From Martensiomyces pterosporus (taxonomy: Eukaryota > Kickxellomycota > Kickxellomycetes > Kickxellales > Kickxellaceae), in the NCBI GenBank assembly GCA_025201845.1, contig MU604021.1, positions 1 to 11,597 on the forward strand: a DNA stretch of 11,597 bases, in the 5' to 3' direction. Under the pieces are notes generated by a model, which was not told the origin of the DNA, did no database searches, and worked only from the letters and a program-made list of their open reading frames with translations. Shown one piece after another: positions 1-8,237 of this stretch (position 1 is the first letter of the stretch; every line of letters begins with the position of its first letter). The translations under genes were made by a program, and so were the position numbers.

Positions 1-2
1 TT

Positions 3-76
3 GCTTTCGTGGCGCAACTGGTTAGCGCGTCTGACTGTTAATCAGGAGGTTGTTAGTTCGAGTCTAACCGAGAGCG
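3..76 (+). tRNA. tRNA-Asn (anticodon GUU)
   Basis: The full cloverleaf can be drawn by hand. The acceptor stem is GCTTTCG at 3-9 paired with CGAGAGC at 69-75, with one G-U pair, and the discriminator is G76. The anticodon stem is 30-34 paired with 42-46, with a 7-nt loop whose anticodon GTT is at 37-39, so it reads Asn codons AAC/AAU. The T stem is 52-56 paired with 64-68 around TTCGAGT. There is no intron and CCA is not encoded, as usual for a eukaryotic nuclear tRNA gene. A run of five T at 81-85 is the expected Pol III terminator. Confidence 0.95.
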
Positions 77-80
77 ACTC

Positions 81-85
81 TTTTT
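81..85 (+). terminator. Pol III T-run terminator of tRNA-Asn
   Basis: Five consecutive T begin five bases after the tRNA 3' end, the normal RNA polymerase III stop signal. Confidence 0.75.
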
Positions 86-129
86 GCGCATTTCCACTCT
101 TTTCTGGTGCCACAGGTGCTTGGAGGCAT

Positions 130-135
130 TTTATT
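130..135 (-). promoter_or_regulatory. AATAAA polyadenylation signal behind the HIT finger frame
   Basis: AATAAA on the minus strand lies two bases beyond the TAA stop at 137-139. Its presence argues that the finger-bearing frame is, or was, the 3' end of a transcribed gene. Confidence 0.45.
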
Positions 136-136
136 T

Positions 137-352
137 TTACGTTACGTGCTTCAGACATCTAGTGTCTATGTGTGTCGATCTGCAGGCCAGAGAGCAGTAG
201 CGCATTCCGCATTCAACGCATGTATACAGACCCCGGTACCCACAGACGCTGCAAAAATGCCTCTCCAGAGTTCTTTTTGATTCTGCAGCAGCTGGTGTGG
301 ATATGCAGGTTAGGTAGTTGAACGCAGCCAAACCGCAGCCATCGTTGATCAT
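137..352 (-). CDS. HIT-type zinc finger protein, ZNHIT1/Vps71(Swc6)-like, C-terminal part only
   Basis: From the ATG at 352 this encodes 71 residues ending in a complete HIT zinc finger: CxxC in FCSVCGY, CxxC in TCVEC, CxxxC in YCSLAC, then HxxxxC in HIDTRC. The segment NYLTC before the finger and the ending TRCLKHVT match the C-terminal half of ZNHIT1/Vps71, a SWR1-type remodeller subunit needed for H2A.Z deposition (family knowledge). The family N-terminal half, about 90-100 residues in human ZNHIT1, is not visible. Upstream there are only about 160 bases before the CTR9 stop on the same strand. The frame stays open back to 460, where a pyrimidine-rich tract ending in TAG (461-463) resembles a splice acceptor, so this may be a 3' exon. 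An AATAAA (130-135) follows the stop. Alternatives are a truncated gene copy, or a gene whose 5' exon overlaps CTR9. The domain call is firm; the gene model is not. Confidence 0.6.
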   Translation of the reverse strand: MINDGCGLAAFNYLTCISTPAAAESKRTLERHFCSVCGYRGLYTCVECGMRYCSLACRSTHIDTRCLKHVT

Positions 353-446
353 GATGCTTTTTTTTTTTGGATGGCTATCAGTATTCATTAATGGGCATGT
401 CACGCCAGCTATACATTCAAGGGGAGTATCACTGTGTGTAGGGTTG

Positions 447-452
447 TTTATT
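447..452 (-). promoter_or_regulatory. AATAAA polyadenylation signal for CTR9
   Basis: The hexamer lies about 62 bases downstream of the CTR9 stop codon on the minus strand, inside the short gap before the HIT finger frame. It is the only such hexamer in that gap. Confidence 0.5.
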
Positions 453-514
453 GGGAGGAACTAAATGGTAAGAGAAAAACTGAGAGAAATAGAGCTGCAA
501 CTTCGAACTGTTGT

Positions 515-3500
515 TTAGTCAGACTCGTCGTCAGAGTCAGTGATAATGGCCTTCGATTTGTATCTGCTATTGCCAGCATCCGCGTCAGTGCTATCATCAG
601 CTGCGCTGTTGTTCTTGCGCTTCTTGGACGTCGATGCCAAGGCGTCCATATCCTCAGTGTGACCACCCGATGGCGCATTGCGGATCCTACCCCGCGGCTC
701 TCTCTTCTTCGACACAGGCCGTGCATCAGGGTACAAATCAGCATCGTCGCCTTTGTTCTTGGCCTGCGACGGCGTGGGCTCATCAAACAAGTCATCTGTA
801 TCCGAGATAAAGTCATCCTCCTCCTTTGCTTTCTTCGGCCGGTCCCTCCCACCCTCCTTCTCCGGGGCTTCAGCCGCTGCCGCTGCCATCTCCTGCCTCA
901 GTATAGCATTCCTCTCCTCGGTTTCCTTCAGTATCCTGGCCTCCTTCTCCCTCCTCTCTCTGTCGTTCCGCTCTTCTTCCTCGCGCTTCATCTTTTCCTC
1001 CTCCTCCTGCTTCTTACGCCACTTCTCCACATGCTCCCTCCGTTCCTGCTCAAACAGCTCCTGCTCCTTCGTTTTGCGGGCCAGCTTGGCCACCAACGAC
1101 TTGCCGTAGCCGGCTCTTTCGTTAGCAAGGCGGGGGCTGTAGAGGAGCCGCTGGCGTTTCTTCTGTGCCGACTTGCCCCTCTCTGCCAAATACGCGAACA
1201 CCGCTGTGCTGTGCTCCAAGTCAGTCAATGCTGTTTCGAGGTCGCTGAGCGTGCGCCGCGACTCGGGTAACTCGCTGACCAGCTGTGCGACGGCTTGCTC
1301 GATAAGCGCCAAATCGAATAGAATGAGTGCATCGTCAGGCGACACATGTGCAGCTGATTTCTTCTCTTGAGCAACAGTCTGTGGCTTAGCAGGCTTGGCC
1401 ACATCGTCGTCGCCTGCAGCCTTCATCTCGATGTCGGTCTCAGCATCCTTCACTGGCCCATCGCCCCCATCTTCTTTAGGCTCCTTATTCTCCACCACAG
1501 AGTCGGGTAGCTCAATGTCCATCGCCGTACACAGACCGCGGATTTCCTTCAGCGCCGTGCGCATGGTATCTATGTCCTTTTCAGCCTTTGCGTGAATATA
1601 TAGAGCCCTGACCAAGTACAGTCTCAGGTCTCTTTCAACGCGCTTGCGCTCGCTTCTCTCGGCCTTGGTCATCCTTACAGCAACTACACCGCCAGCAGCG
1701 TCAGCAGCAGGTTCCCCATTGCCATCCAGCTCGGAAACCAGAAGCTTCTCGCAGCTCTTCTTCGTCGTAGAGGCATCCTCCAGGATCTTGGTGGTCTCCT
1801 GCAGTCTTCTGATACTCGCCTCATACGCCAGTACTGCCTGGCGATAGCTACCGACCTCAACATACGCATGGGCAACGTTGATTCCAGACCACAGCAGAAC
1901 GTCGCTGCCGACAGGTGCATCGGCAAACGGCGTGGCCGCTACCCCACTCTCTACCGCAGTCAGCGTGTTCTTAGCGCTCTTAAATACAAGCTCGCTAGCA
2001 GGAGAGCAAAGCGCGAGTGACCCCAAGCCACCCGTAGCTGCGTCTCTGACATCCTGGAACACCACACGAGCTTCATTCGCAAAGCCCCTCTCGGCCATCG
2101 CAATAGCAGCACCATGCGCCGCGGCGGCACACTTCTCGTCTAACTGCAGGCACTTGTCGAAGAACTCCAATGCGCGCTTGTAGTTCTGCACCGACAGCTC
2201 TTTAGCCTTCTTTGCGGTCGACGATGCCGGGTTGGATTCCGCCACTGCCCGTGACTGCTCCGATTTGCCTGCAGCCAGGTAGAAGTTGCCCAGGGAGCAG
2301 AGGGCGTAGATGTCGTGCTTGGCAATATCCTTCAAAACGTGTTCAAAGGCGCGCCGAGCATCTTGGACGTTCTTTCTCTGCAGCTCAATGTTTCCACGCA
2401 TCAGCCAGGCCGCTGGCCTCTTGGCATCCACGCCGATGGCTTGGCTGATTTGGGCCAAGGAGTCGTCAGCATTGCCGCGGCAATAGAACGCAACATGCGC
2501 CAAGCGCAAGCGCGCATCTACGTAGGACGGTACATCAGCCAGGATTTTTTTATAGAGACCCTCGGCCTTCTCCCAGAACCCGCAGTGCTCGTAGAACCTG
2601 GCAGTATTATAGGTGATGCTCACCAGCGTTCCCTCCAGTCTCTGGACTTCGCTGGCAGCCCTGCTTCCTGACGACCCGCTGCTTTTCTTCTCCGCAAGCC
2701 TCTTACGCGCAGCAGCCAGGATTTTGTTGCACTTTGCTACGGCCTGTTCGTACTCGGCAAAGATAGCCTCGTCCTCGTCGCCTGTCAGCTGGCCGAGCAC
2801 GCCCAGGTTATTCCACAGCTCTGGGATTGACTCACCAGCGCCCTTGGAGCGCGCAAGGATATCAGCCGCCATCGCATACGCCTTTCGTGCCTTCTTGGCA
2901 CTGAGTGACTCGTATAGTAGACCGGATTCCAGAAAGAGGTTGGCGTCATCGAACCATCCAGCCACGTCTTCTGCCGACCTGCCCTTGCGCTTGGCATGTT
3001 CTGTGGCTTCATCTGCCAAAACCTGCATCTCCTTCTCGTAGTACTCCAGCGCCTTGGCCTTGTTATTCGGCAAGCGGGCATGGAGGAAGCCGAGGGCGCG
3101 CAGAACCTCTACGCATTTCGGGTGGCGCTCGACGACGCGCTGGAACGTAGCCTCTGCACTGGACATGTCCGTGCGTTGCAGCTGCATCTGGCCCAAGCCG
3201 TACCGGGCCAATACATGCTTCTCATTAATCGCCAAGCACTTCTGATACGCCTCGTACGCCACATCAAACCGCTTAGCCGCGTGGTGCGCGCGCGCGATCT
3301 GATAGTGGGCTTCTGCCTGAATGGCCATAGTATCAGCGGTCTTCAGTGCCCGCTCAGCCAATTTTCTGGCGCCCTCGTAGTCCGACTTGTAAAACATGCG
3401 ATCAGCCAAGCGCGTCAGCGTGACCGCATTGTCGGGCTGCAGCTCATATGCCCTCTGGAGCTGCTTCAATGCACTTTGGAGACGGTCTCCAGCCTCCTTC

Positions 3501-4321
3501 ATCACGGGGTCCAGGGAGCCATCCTCAGAGAGGGACTCATTGATACGCGGATCGACCATTCTTTTAACCGCATTGAGATCCATGGTAGCTAGCAAGATAT
3601 GCGGCGCCGCAGCCGTTGGGTTGACCTCGATGGCACGTTCCAAAGCGCGACGGGCATCCTCCACATGTCCCAGCTTCTGCAAGCACATGCCGATACCAAT
3701 ACGCACGTCAGGCTTTCCCTGCGGCCTCAGCGTCAGGATCTGCTGGTAGGTGGTCAAGGCCTGCTGGAACTGCTTCTTTCCAAACAGCACTCTAGCCTTT
3801 CCCAATAGCGACGCCAAGCACCCTGGCTCCAGCCTCAGCGCGCTATTGAACTGCTGCAGCGCGGCGTCCGGCAGTCTCTTTGTCATCGCCAGCATGCCCT
3901 TGACCAAATACGTATTGGGCTCTGACCTGTTAATTCTCTCCGCTTCGGTCAGCAGCGTCGAAGCCATCTGCAGCAGCATATCTCTGTCGCCTCCATTAGC
4001 GTTTGTCACCGCGCTTTTGGCCTTTTGCACATAAATACTGGCCAGGAAATTGAGCAAAGGCACTTTGGCCGTCTGGTCGTTGGCCTTGGCATTGGCCATG
4101 CCGCGTTTCAGCGCAACAATGGATTCCTCCGTGTGGCCTTGCCTGTAGTACTCCAGAGCGAATAGCTGGTAGAACCGCAGCGCGCTGCCTTCGTTCTCCA
4201 AAATGTCGCAGATTTCGGCCGCGTGGGAAGGCAGCTGGGAGCAATCAATCTCAAGCACATCGTTGGAATTGTCAATGGGCACCTCGATGACGCGAGGCGG
4301 GGTTGGAGCCAACGACGCCAT
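515..4321 (-). CDS. CTR9: RNA polymerase-associated protein CTR9 (Paf1 complex TPR subunit)
   Basis: Intronless gene of 1268 residues from the ATG at 4321, which has A at -3 and G at +4. The frame is open further upstream but without another ATG. CTR9 is the scaffold of the nuclear Paf1 complex, which travels with Pol II and supports H2B ubiquitination and H3K4/K36 methylation (family knowledge). Residues about 45-840 are tandem TPR repeats, including the CTR9-typical ELWNNLGVLGQLTGDEDEA (501-519), NTARFYEHCGFWEKAEGLYK (572-591) and SYVDARLRLAHVAFY (599-613). A charged E/K/R helix at about 1085-1145 is likely coiled coil. The tail at about 1165-1268 is acidic and serine-rich, ends SDDESD and carries KKR-type nuclear signals. 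It is somewhat longer than human CTR9 (1173) because of low-complexity inserts near 545-556 (Ser/Gly) and 940-985 (acidic). No frameshift is seen. Confidence 0.96.
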   Translation of the reverse strand: MASLAPTPPRVIEVPIDNSNDVLEIDCSQLPSHAAEICDILENEGSALRFYQLFALEYYRQGHTEESIVALKRGMANAKANDQTAKVPLLNFLASIYVQKAKSAVTNANGGDRDMLLQMASTLLTEAERINRSEPNTYLVKGMLAMTKRLPDAALQQFNSALRLEPGCLASLLGKARVLFGKKQFQQALTTYQQILTLRPQGKPDVRIGIGMCLQKLGHVEDARRALERAIEVNPTAAAPHILLATMDLNAVKRMVDPRINESLSEDGSLDPVMKEAGDRLQSALKQLQRAYELQPDNAVTLTRLADRMFYKSDYEGARKLAERALKTADTMAIQAEAHYQIARAHHAAKRFDVAYEAYQKCLAINEKHVLARYGLGQMQLQRTDMSSAEATFQRVVERHPKCVEVLRALGFLHARLPNNKAKALEYYEKEMQVLADEATEHAKRKGRSAEDVAGWFDDANLFLESGLLYESLSAKKARKAYAMAADILARSKGAGESIPELWNNLGVLGQLTGDEDEAIFAEYEQAVAKCNKILAAARKRLAEKKSSGSSGSRAASEVQRLEGTLVSITYNTARFYEHCGFWEKAEGLYKKILADVPSYVDARLRLAHVAFYCRGNADDSLAQISQAIGVDAKRPAAWLMRGNIELQRKNVQDARRAFEHVLKDIAKHDIYALCSLGNFYLAAGKSEQSRAVAESNPASSTAKKAKELSVQNYKRALEFFDKCLQLDEKCAAAAHGAAIAMAERGFANEARVVFQDVRDAATGGLGSLALCSPASELVFKSAKNTLTAVESGVAATPFADAPVGSDVLLWSGINVAHAYVEVGSYRQAVLAYEASIRRLQETTKILEDASTTKKSCEKLLVSELDGNGEPAADAAGGVVAVRMTKAERSERKRVERDLRLYLVRALYIHAKAEKDIDTMRTALKEIRGLCTAMDIELPDSVVENKEPKEDGGDGPVKDAETDIEMKAAGDDDVAKPAKPQTVAQEKKSAAHVSPDDALILFDLALIEQAVAQLVSELPESRRTLSDLETALTDLEHSTAVFAYLAERGKSAQKKRQRLLYSPRLANERAGYGKSLVAKLARKTKEQELFEQERREHVEKWRKKQEEEEKMKREEEERNDRERREKEARILKETEERNAILRQEMAAAAAEAPEKEGGRDRPKKAKEEDDFISDTDDLFDEPTPSQAKNKGDDADLYPDARPVSKKREPRGRIRNAPSGGHTEDMDALASTSKKRKNNSAADDSTDADAGNSRYKSKAIITDSDDESD

Positions 4322-5026
4322 TTTCTGTATCTTTGCGGCCCGCTTTCGTTGAGCAAAGTAAAAGAGAAATGAGCAAAGGTGTTGCGGAGGGAAGAAAATA
4401 GGGAAAAGGGGTTTCAAGCTTTTGGCAAGAGAGATGAAACGCGTATCTCGACTTTTTGACGAAGGCTTTCGTGGTGGCGTTGGGTGGGCAGGCTGGTGAA
4501 ATTTTCATTGGGCTCAGCAAAAAGCAATAGCAGCAAATAGCACGCATGCACGCAGACACTTTTTGACCAAACGAAAAGGCGTATAGTGTGCTTTGTGGGT
4601 ACAGGCCTCGGTGGGCTATGCTGGTGCTGTGGACCCGGTGTCCAGCACAGCTCCAAACAGCGAAGCCCCTGGCGCTGACTTGTTGCCCTAGGCCGCCACG
4701 AGCTTACCAGAAGAACAGGCGCCTGGAAGCTGTAAAAAGAAAAAAAAAACCAAGGTTGCCCATGAGGACGCCTCAGCAGCACCACCACCAACAATTAAAA
4801 GACAACAAACAGATAATGCTATGCAGCTCGCATGGCTGTTGTTTATTGCGGTAGTTATCAGCAAGGACAATTGACAGAGACACTATCTCTACGAGTTTGT
4901 TTTGACTCGATATCCACTCCATGCTATGCGGTTGATGTATCACCACTCTTGAGATAAACTAGCACTCAAGAGGTATTAGGTAGGCTACAAGGGAAACAAA
5001 CAAGCCAAGAGCAAAACAGCCCGCTA

Positions 5027-5028
<2 letters not shown>

Positions 5029-5058
<30 letters not shown>
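5029..5058 (+). repeat. (CTG)10 trinucleotide microsatellite
   Basis: Ten uninterrupted CTG units, followed by TTG. The tract is non-coding by my reading, about 200 bases upstream of the TATA-like box of the bZIP gene. It reads CAG on the other strand. Confidence 0.95.
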
Positions 5059-5061
<3 letters not shown>

Positions 5062-5255
5062 TCATTTTCTGGATATGGGGAGTATCAGAGCGGCTCCGAG
5101 GCACAGTCGAAGCTAGTGCTGGCTTATTACTCAGCAGAGCGCTTTTGATTGGCACCTGCGGATAAGTGAGGTGTGGTTGCAGAATAAATCCGAATATGGC
5201 AAGGGAGAGGGGGGCATTCTTTGTAGCTGAAAATTTTCTTGGCTTTGCTCTCGGG

Positions 5256-5265
5256 ATTTAAAAGG
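5256..5265 (+). promoter_or_regulatory. TATA-like box of the bZIP gene
   Basis: ATTTAAAAGG lies about 245 bases before the bZIP start codon. The following 5' leader (about 5280-5508) is strongly pyrimidine-rich and has no ATG before the start at 5509, so there are no upstream reading frames. Confidence 0.45.
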
Positions 5266-5508
5266 CCCAAGCCAGACACCCCTCGTACACACCCCTTTTC
5301 CGTTTCCCTCTAGCCTTCGCTCCTCTCGTATTTCTACATACTTCCCAGCACACATACAAAGAACACCTCCCCCTATTTTTTTCTCTTCTTCTGAACCCTT
5401 CCAAAACACTCCTTTTGACGCCAAGTAGCAGGCACATTTGGACTTTCAATTGTTTTTGTTTATATTGCCAGCAATTCTTCAATTTCCCTGCCGATAAAAC
5501 AGCACAGC

Positions 5509-7353
5509 ATGGATAACGACACTTTCAACGCCTACATCAACCAGGCTCTTGTCGACTCCACCTCCGCCGCCGACAGCACTAGTGGAGGCAGCGAGTTTGA
5601 CAAAACCGCAGCTTCTGTGCTCGGAAACGACCTTTTGCTCCAGCTCATTCTGAGCGCAGCCAACTCGAGCACTGCGGGTGCGTCGACCATTGACCCAAAC
5701 TCTCTGAACAGCGCCACTGCTCAGACGAGCGATTCTTTTATGGCTCCGGCTCCAGAAGAAACTACCACCAGTGCTGCTGCTGACCCTAACGCTCTCTTCA
5801 CTGCTGCTCTCCTTTCTGCCCTGGCGCCCCTTCCCGGCTCCTCGTCTCTTGCTCCCTCGGCAGATACTATTGATGTGCAAGGTGCTGAGGCCATGCTTGT
5901 TGACCCGTCTCCTCCGGCTCTGGTTGACAGCAGTGCTGCGGCCACAAGCGTCACTACACTTGACAAGAGGCCCGCGGCTACCGCTGCCGGGGCTGGCGCT
6001 AAGAGCACTCTGGCTCAGAAGGCTGCGCAGGCCCAAAGCCACCCGCCGGCCCGTGCACCTGCTGCTTCTAGACAGACCATCCAGCAGCAAGCTCTGAGCA
6101 GCGCCGGCAAGCGCAACGGCGTAAAGTCAACCATGGGCAATACTGCAACAAACGTGTCTGCAAGTAGTGTGTCTATTGCCACTACTGCGAACAGCCGAGT
6201 TAATACCGCTGCTGCTACTGCTCAAGTACAGCAGGCTTCTTCGGCTCAGAGTGGAGGCATCCACAGGGAAGGCACACCCAACCGCCATGCCTCTCCCGAG
6301 CATGAGGGTGGCGCTGATGATATGGAGGGAATCGATATGAAGAACCTGACATCGAAGGAACGTCGTCAGCTGCGCAACAAGATTTCAGCTCGCAACTTCC
6401 GTGTGCGTCGCAAGGGTAAGCTTTCAAGATGGATTACGTGTACATGTGTCAGGCAGCGCATGTCCCTTTGCTGCATAGCCAAACTCCACGTGGCGACGCA
6501 GCCGCAATATGCTGTTGTTTGTAGCACACATGCGCAGCCTTGCTCCAGTAGCAAACCGACCACACTATACTACACGCCAGCACTAGCTGCTAACCCATTT
6601 GAGCACTGCTGTTTCTTTTCTTTTATTGTAGAGTACATCTCCAACCTCGAGGCCGAAGTCCGCATGCACAAGGAGGAGGCTGACAGCCTGAGAAAGGACC
6701 TGACCATTTCGAAGAAGGAAAACCTGCAGCTCCGCGACGAGATTCAAAAGCTGAGGCTGAGGCTGAATGCTCTGTCCCTTTCGCAGACCACCAGCAGCAG
6801 CAACACAGTGTCGTCATCTCCGCTGGCTTCCACCCCTGCCTCTGCTGCTGGCGGCAACAGCGCTCTTGCTCGTGCTGTCATGCCCACCACCGCACCCGCT
6901 CAGCAGCCAGCCAAGGCTTCGCCTGCTCCAGTTGTCCGCTTCAACCCACACAAGGATATCGGACAGGTCGTTGCAAAGAAGGGCCCTGCTGGTCCTTCGG
7001 CCAGCACTGGTGGTAGCTGGGCTGCAAAGAGCAGCGGATCGGGTTTTATCACCGTGAACACTGCCCTACTGCCCAGCTCGCAGGCCACTCGCTCCGAGGA
7101 GCTCTTGAGAGAGGCACGCCGCAAGCAAGCCGTTGACATCTTGCTTAGCATGCGTGACGAAGAGGAGCCCAGTGCTTGCAGTGTTGTGGGTGATGAAGAG
7201 ACTACTCGCTCGGCTGCTATTGGCATCGCCAGCCTGGTGGCTGAGATTGTGCTCTCGCAGCTTATTCTCGAGTCGTCCATTGCTGTTGGTCAGGCTGGTA
7301 ATGCAGCTACGGAGCGCACCGCTCCAACCATGCTGAGAGTGTCCTCTTGCTAA
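5509..7353 (+). CDS. Fungal bZIP transcription factor (two exons, 542 residues)
   Basis: Exons 5509-6415 and 6632-7353 join in phase so that the split codon gives Glu303. Residues 1-270 are Ala/Ser/Thr-rich low complexity. The basic region at about 280-302 contains N290-KISARNF-R298, the N-x7-R bZIP signature, with Phe at the position occupied by Phe in Pap1/Yap-type factors and Cys or Ser in AP-1 and CREB types. The zipper has heptad positions L308, H315, L322, S329, L336, L343, L350, and an Asn in an a-position (N333) that usually favours dimeric coiled coils. It should bind DNA as a nuclear homo- or heterodimer. Downstream are the short motifs VVRFNPHKDIG and GFITVNTALLP, then a hydrophobic helix-like stretch near 497-522. 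Unspliced, the frame is also open (614 residues). The target genes cannot be inferred. Confidence 0.9.
   Translation: MDNDTFNAYINQALVDSTSAADSTSGGSEFDKTAASVLGNDLLLQLILSAANSSTAGASTIDPNSLNSATAQTSDSFMAPAPEETTTSAAADPNALFTAALLSALAPLPGSSSLAPSADTIDVQGAEAMLVDPSPPALVDSSAAATSVTTLDKRPAATAAGAGAKSTLAQKAAQAQSHPPARAPAASRQTIQQQALSSAGKRNGVKSTMGNTATNVSASSVSIATTANSRVNTAAATAQVQQASSAQSGGIHREGTPNRHASPEHEGGADDMEGIDMKNLTSKERRQLRNKISARNFRVRRKGKLSRWITCTCVRQRMSLCCIAKLHVATQPQYAVVCSTHAQPCSSSKPTTLYYTPALAANPFEHCCFFSFIVEYISNLEAEVRMHKEEADSLRKDLTISKKENLQLRDEIQKLRLRLNALSLSQTTSSSNTVSSSPLASTPASAAGGNSALARAVMPTTAPAQQPAKASPAPVVRFNPHKDIGQVVAKKGPAGPSASTGGSWAAKSSGSGFITVNTALLPSSQATRSEELLREARRKQAVDILLSMRDEEEPSACSVVGDEETTRSAAIGIASLVAEIVLSQLILESSIAVGQAGNAATERTAPTMLRVSSC
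6416..6631 (+). other. Spliceosomal intron of the bZIP gene (216 nt, in-frame, stop-free)
   Basis: The donor is GTAAGC after AAGG. The branch site is CTAAC at 6590-6594, about 38 bases before the acceptor, followed by a T-rich tract and TAG at 6629-6631. Removal restores the continuous bZIP helix from RVRRK to EYISNLE. The intron is exactly 72 codons long and has no in-frame stop, so retention would insert 72 residues between the DNA-binding helix and the zipper. Confidence 0.92.
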
Positions 7354-7496
7354 ACGAAAAGTGGCGCACCCTTTTTCCCCTTTTATTCGTTTAATCCTTT
7401 TGACATCTTTTTCATTTCGCTCACTCTTCTCATTTTCCTTTTATTCATTGTATGTGTATATAAAATAAGAAAACCGCATTTATTTCCATCTGGCAG
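7354..7496. terminator. Convergent 3' ends of the bZIP gene and ELP6
   Basis: 143 bases lie between the two stop codons. AATAAA on minus at 7479-7484 sits 12 bases beyond the ELP6 stop. On plus the closest match for the bZIP gene is the variant AATAAG within 7464-7470. The interval is T-rich on plus. The two 3' UTRs probably overlap. Confidence 0.5.
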
Positions 7497-8237
7497 TTAG
7501 AGAACGGTGCGGGCTTGGCCGGGAGAAAAGAACTGTACCGTTGTGTCTGTCACTTTGTAGTGGAGAAGTACAGGTTTGAACTGCTTTTCGCTGCGCAGCT
7601 GGCAGTTCAGGTGTCCCGGCACCACGGTCAACTGACCCGAGACATCGGTGGATGCACCCGACGAGAGCGCCTCAAAATTGAAAAAGTAGTGCGCCTTGCG
7701 TACTACCGATCTAACCAGTAGCTCCGTAAACTCATCCAAGAACACATTGGCCACAAGTCTAGCCCCGCCCTCCCTCTTCTCCTCCGTGATCCTCTGGCAC
7801 GCCCCAAAGAACCACACAGCCTCGTCCACTGTCCGTCCTTGATCCAGCAGCGAGCATAGTCCATCAATGATGAGTACGCTGGGAGGCTGCTGTGCGAGCC
7901 AAGCGAAGAACTCGGGCCATTCGCTGAGCGTGTAGTGCGGCCGAGTAGCTGAGGGTAGCGCTGATAAGGGGGCCTGTGTGAGTGCGTTGACGAACTGTAT
8001 TTTGTGCTTGGTCAGGTTGATGCCCATCTTGCGCATTATGTGCATGTAGTGATTGTAGGTCTGCGTGAAGCTCAGCAGGATTACTGGGACTTGTTGGTCC
8101 AAGGAGCCGCTCAGGAAGTGCGGGATCAGCACGCTGCCTTCGGATTCCAAGCCACCTGAAATTAGGGTTGTTGTGCCGGCAGCAGGCAGTCCGGTGGACC
8201 AGTCGAGGCCTGCTGAAAGAGACTTGAACGTCGCCAT
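7497..8237 (-). CDS. ELP6: Elongator complex protein 6
   Basis: Single-exon gene of 246 residues; human ELP6 is 266. ELP6 forms with Elp4 and Elp5 the RecA-like hexameric ring of Elongator, which supports carboxymethyl modification of wobble uridines in tRNA (family knowledge). Recognisable ELP6 elements are TTTLISGG (22-29), the stretch PHFLSGSL (39-46), VILLSFTQTYNHYMHIMRKM with GINL after it (52-75), a Walker-B-like VLIIDGLCSLL (121-131), and the C-terminal HYKVTDTTVQFFSPG (226-240). There is no Walker A GKS/T, as expected for the ATPase-like but non-canonical Elp4-6 proteins. The start has A at -3 and G at +4. It shares a short promoter with the RNase H1-like gene and converges on the bZIP gene. 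No damage is seen. Confidence 0.93.
   Translation of the reverse strand: MATFKSLSAGLDWSTGLPAAGTTTLISGGLESEGSVLIPHFLSGSLDQQVPVILLSFTQTYNHYMHIMRKMGINLTKHKIQFVNALTQAPLSALPSATRPHYTLSEWPEFFAWLAQQPPSVLIIDGLCSLLDQGRTVDEAVWFFGACQRITEEKREGGARLVANVFLDEFTELLVRSVVRKAHYFFNFEALSSGASTDVSGQLTVVPGHLNCQLRSEKQFKPVLLHYKVTDTTVQFFSPGQARTVL

Larger units (their letters stand above)
4322..5508. other. Divergent intergenic region between CTR9 and the bZIP gene
   Basis: This 1.19 kb stretch separates two outward-facing genes and should hold both promoters and 5' leaders. I see no convincing gene. It contains a long A run near 4741-4749, a GC-rich patch at 4600-4700 with a short hairpin (about 4626-4650), a perfect 8-bp inverted repeat (4946-4953 with 4965-4972), the (CTG)10 tract and a TATA-like box before the bZIP gene. 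Short open frames at 4588-4858 lack homology and good starts. Confidence 0.6.

Noticed and set aside
434..1270. Plus-strand 278-codon open frame over the CTR9 3' end
   Set aside because: It is antisense to the charged, acidic CTR9 tail, rich in Leu/Arg/Cys, with no recognisable domain; it is a shadow of CTR9 codon usage.
4322..4417. 32-residue N-terminal extension of CTR9
   Set aside because: The extension begins at a TTG and reads as Phe-rich, pyrimidine-derived sequence. The ATG at 4321 has a good context and CTR9 homology starts soon after it.
4605..4858. Plus-strand frame with GYAGAVDPVSSTAPNSEAP, a TAG, then a Lys-rich stretch and a hydrophobic end
   Set aside because: It looks protein-like, and the TAG could be read as a splice acceptor, but there is no start codon, matching donor or known family. 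Open runs of this length are expected by chance in GC-rich intergenic DNA.
4946..4972. 8-bp inverted repeat CTCTTGAG/CTCAAGAG
   Set aside because: It is a short hairpin with an 11-base loop in an intergenic region, with no T-run or known site; not distinguishable from chance.
5479..6090. Minus-strand 203-codon frame opposite the bZIP N terminus
   Set aside because: It is antisense to Ala/Ser/Thr-rich low-complexity coding sequence, which tends to leave the opposite strand open; it has no domain.
6416..6631. Reading the bZIP gene as a single 614-residue exon
   Set aside because: The 72 residues would break the continuous basic-region-to-zipper helix, and donor, branch site, T-rich tract and acceptor are all present; the insert is an intron in the main product.
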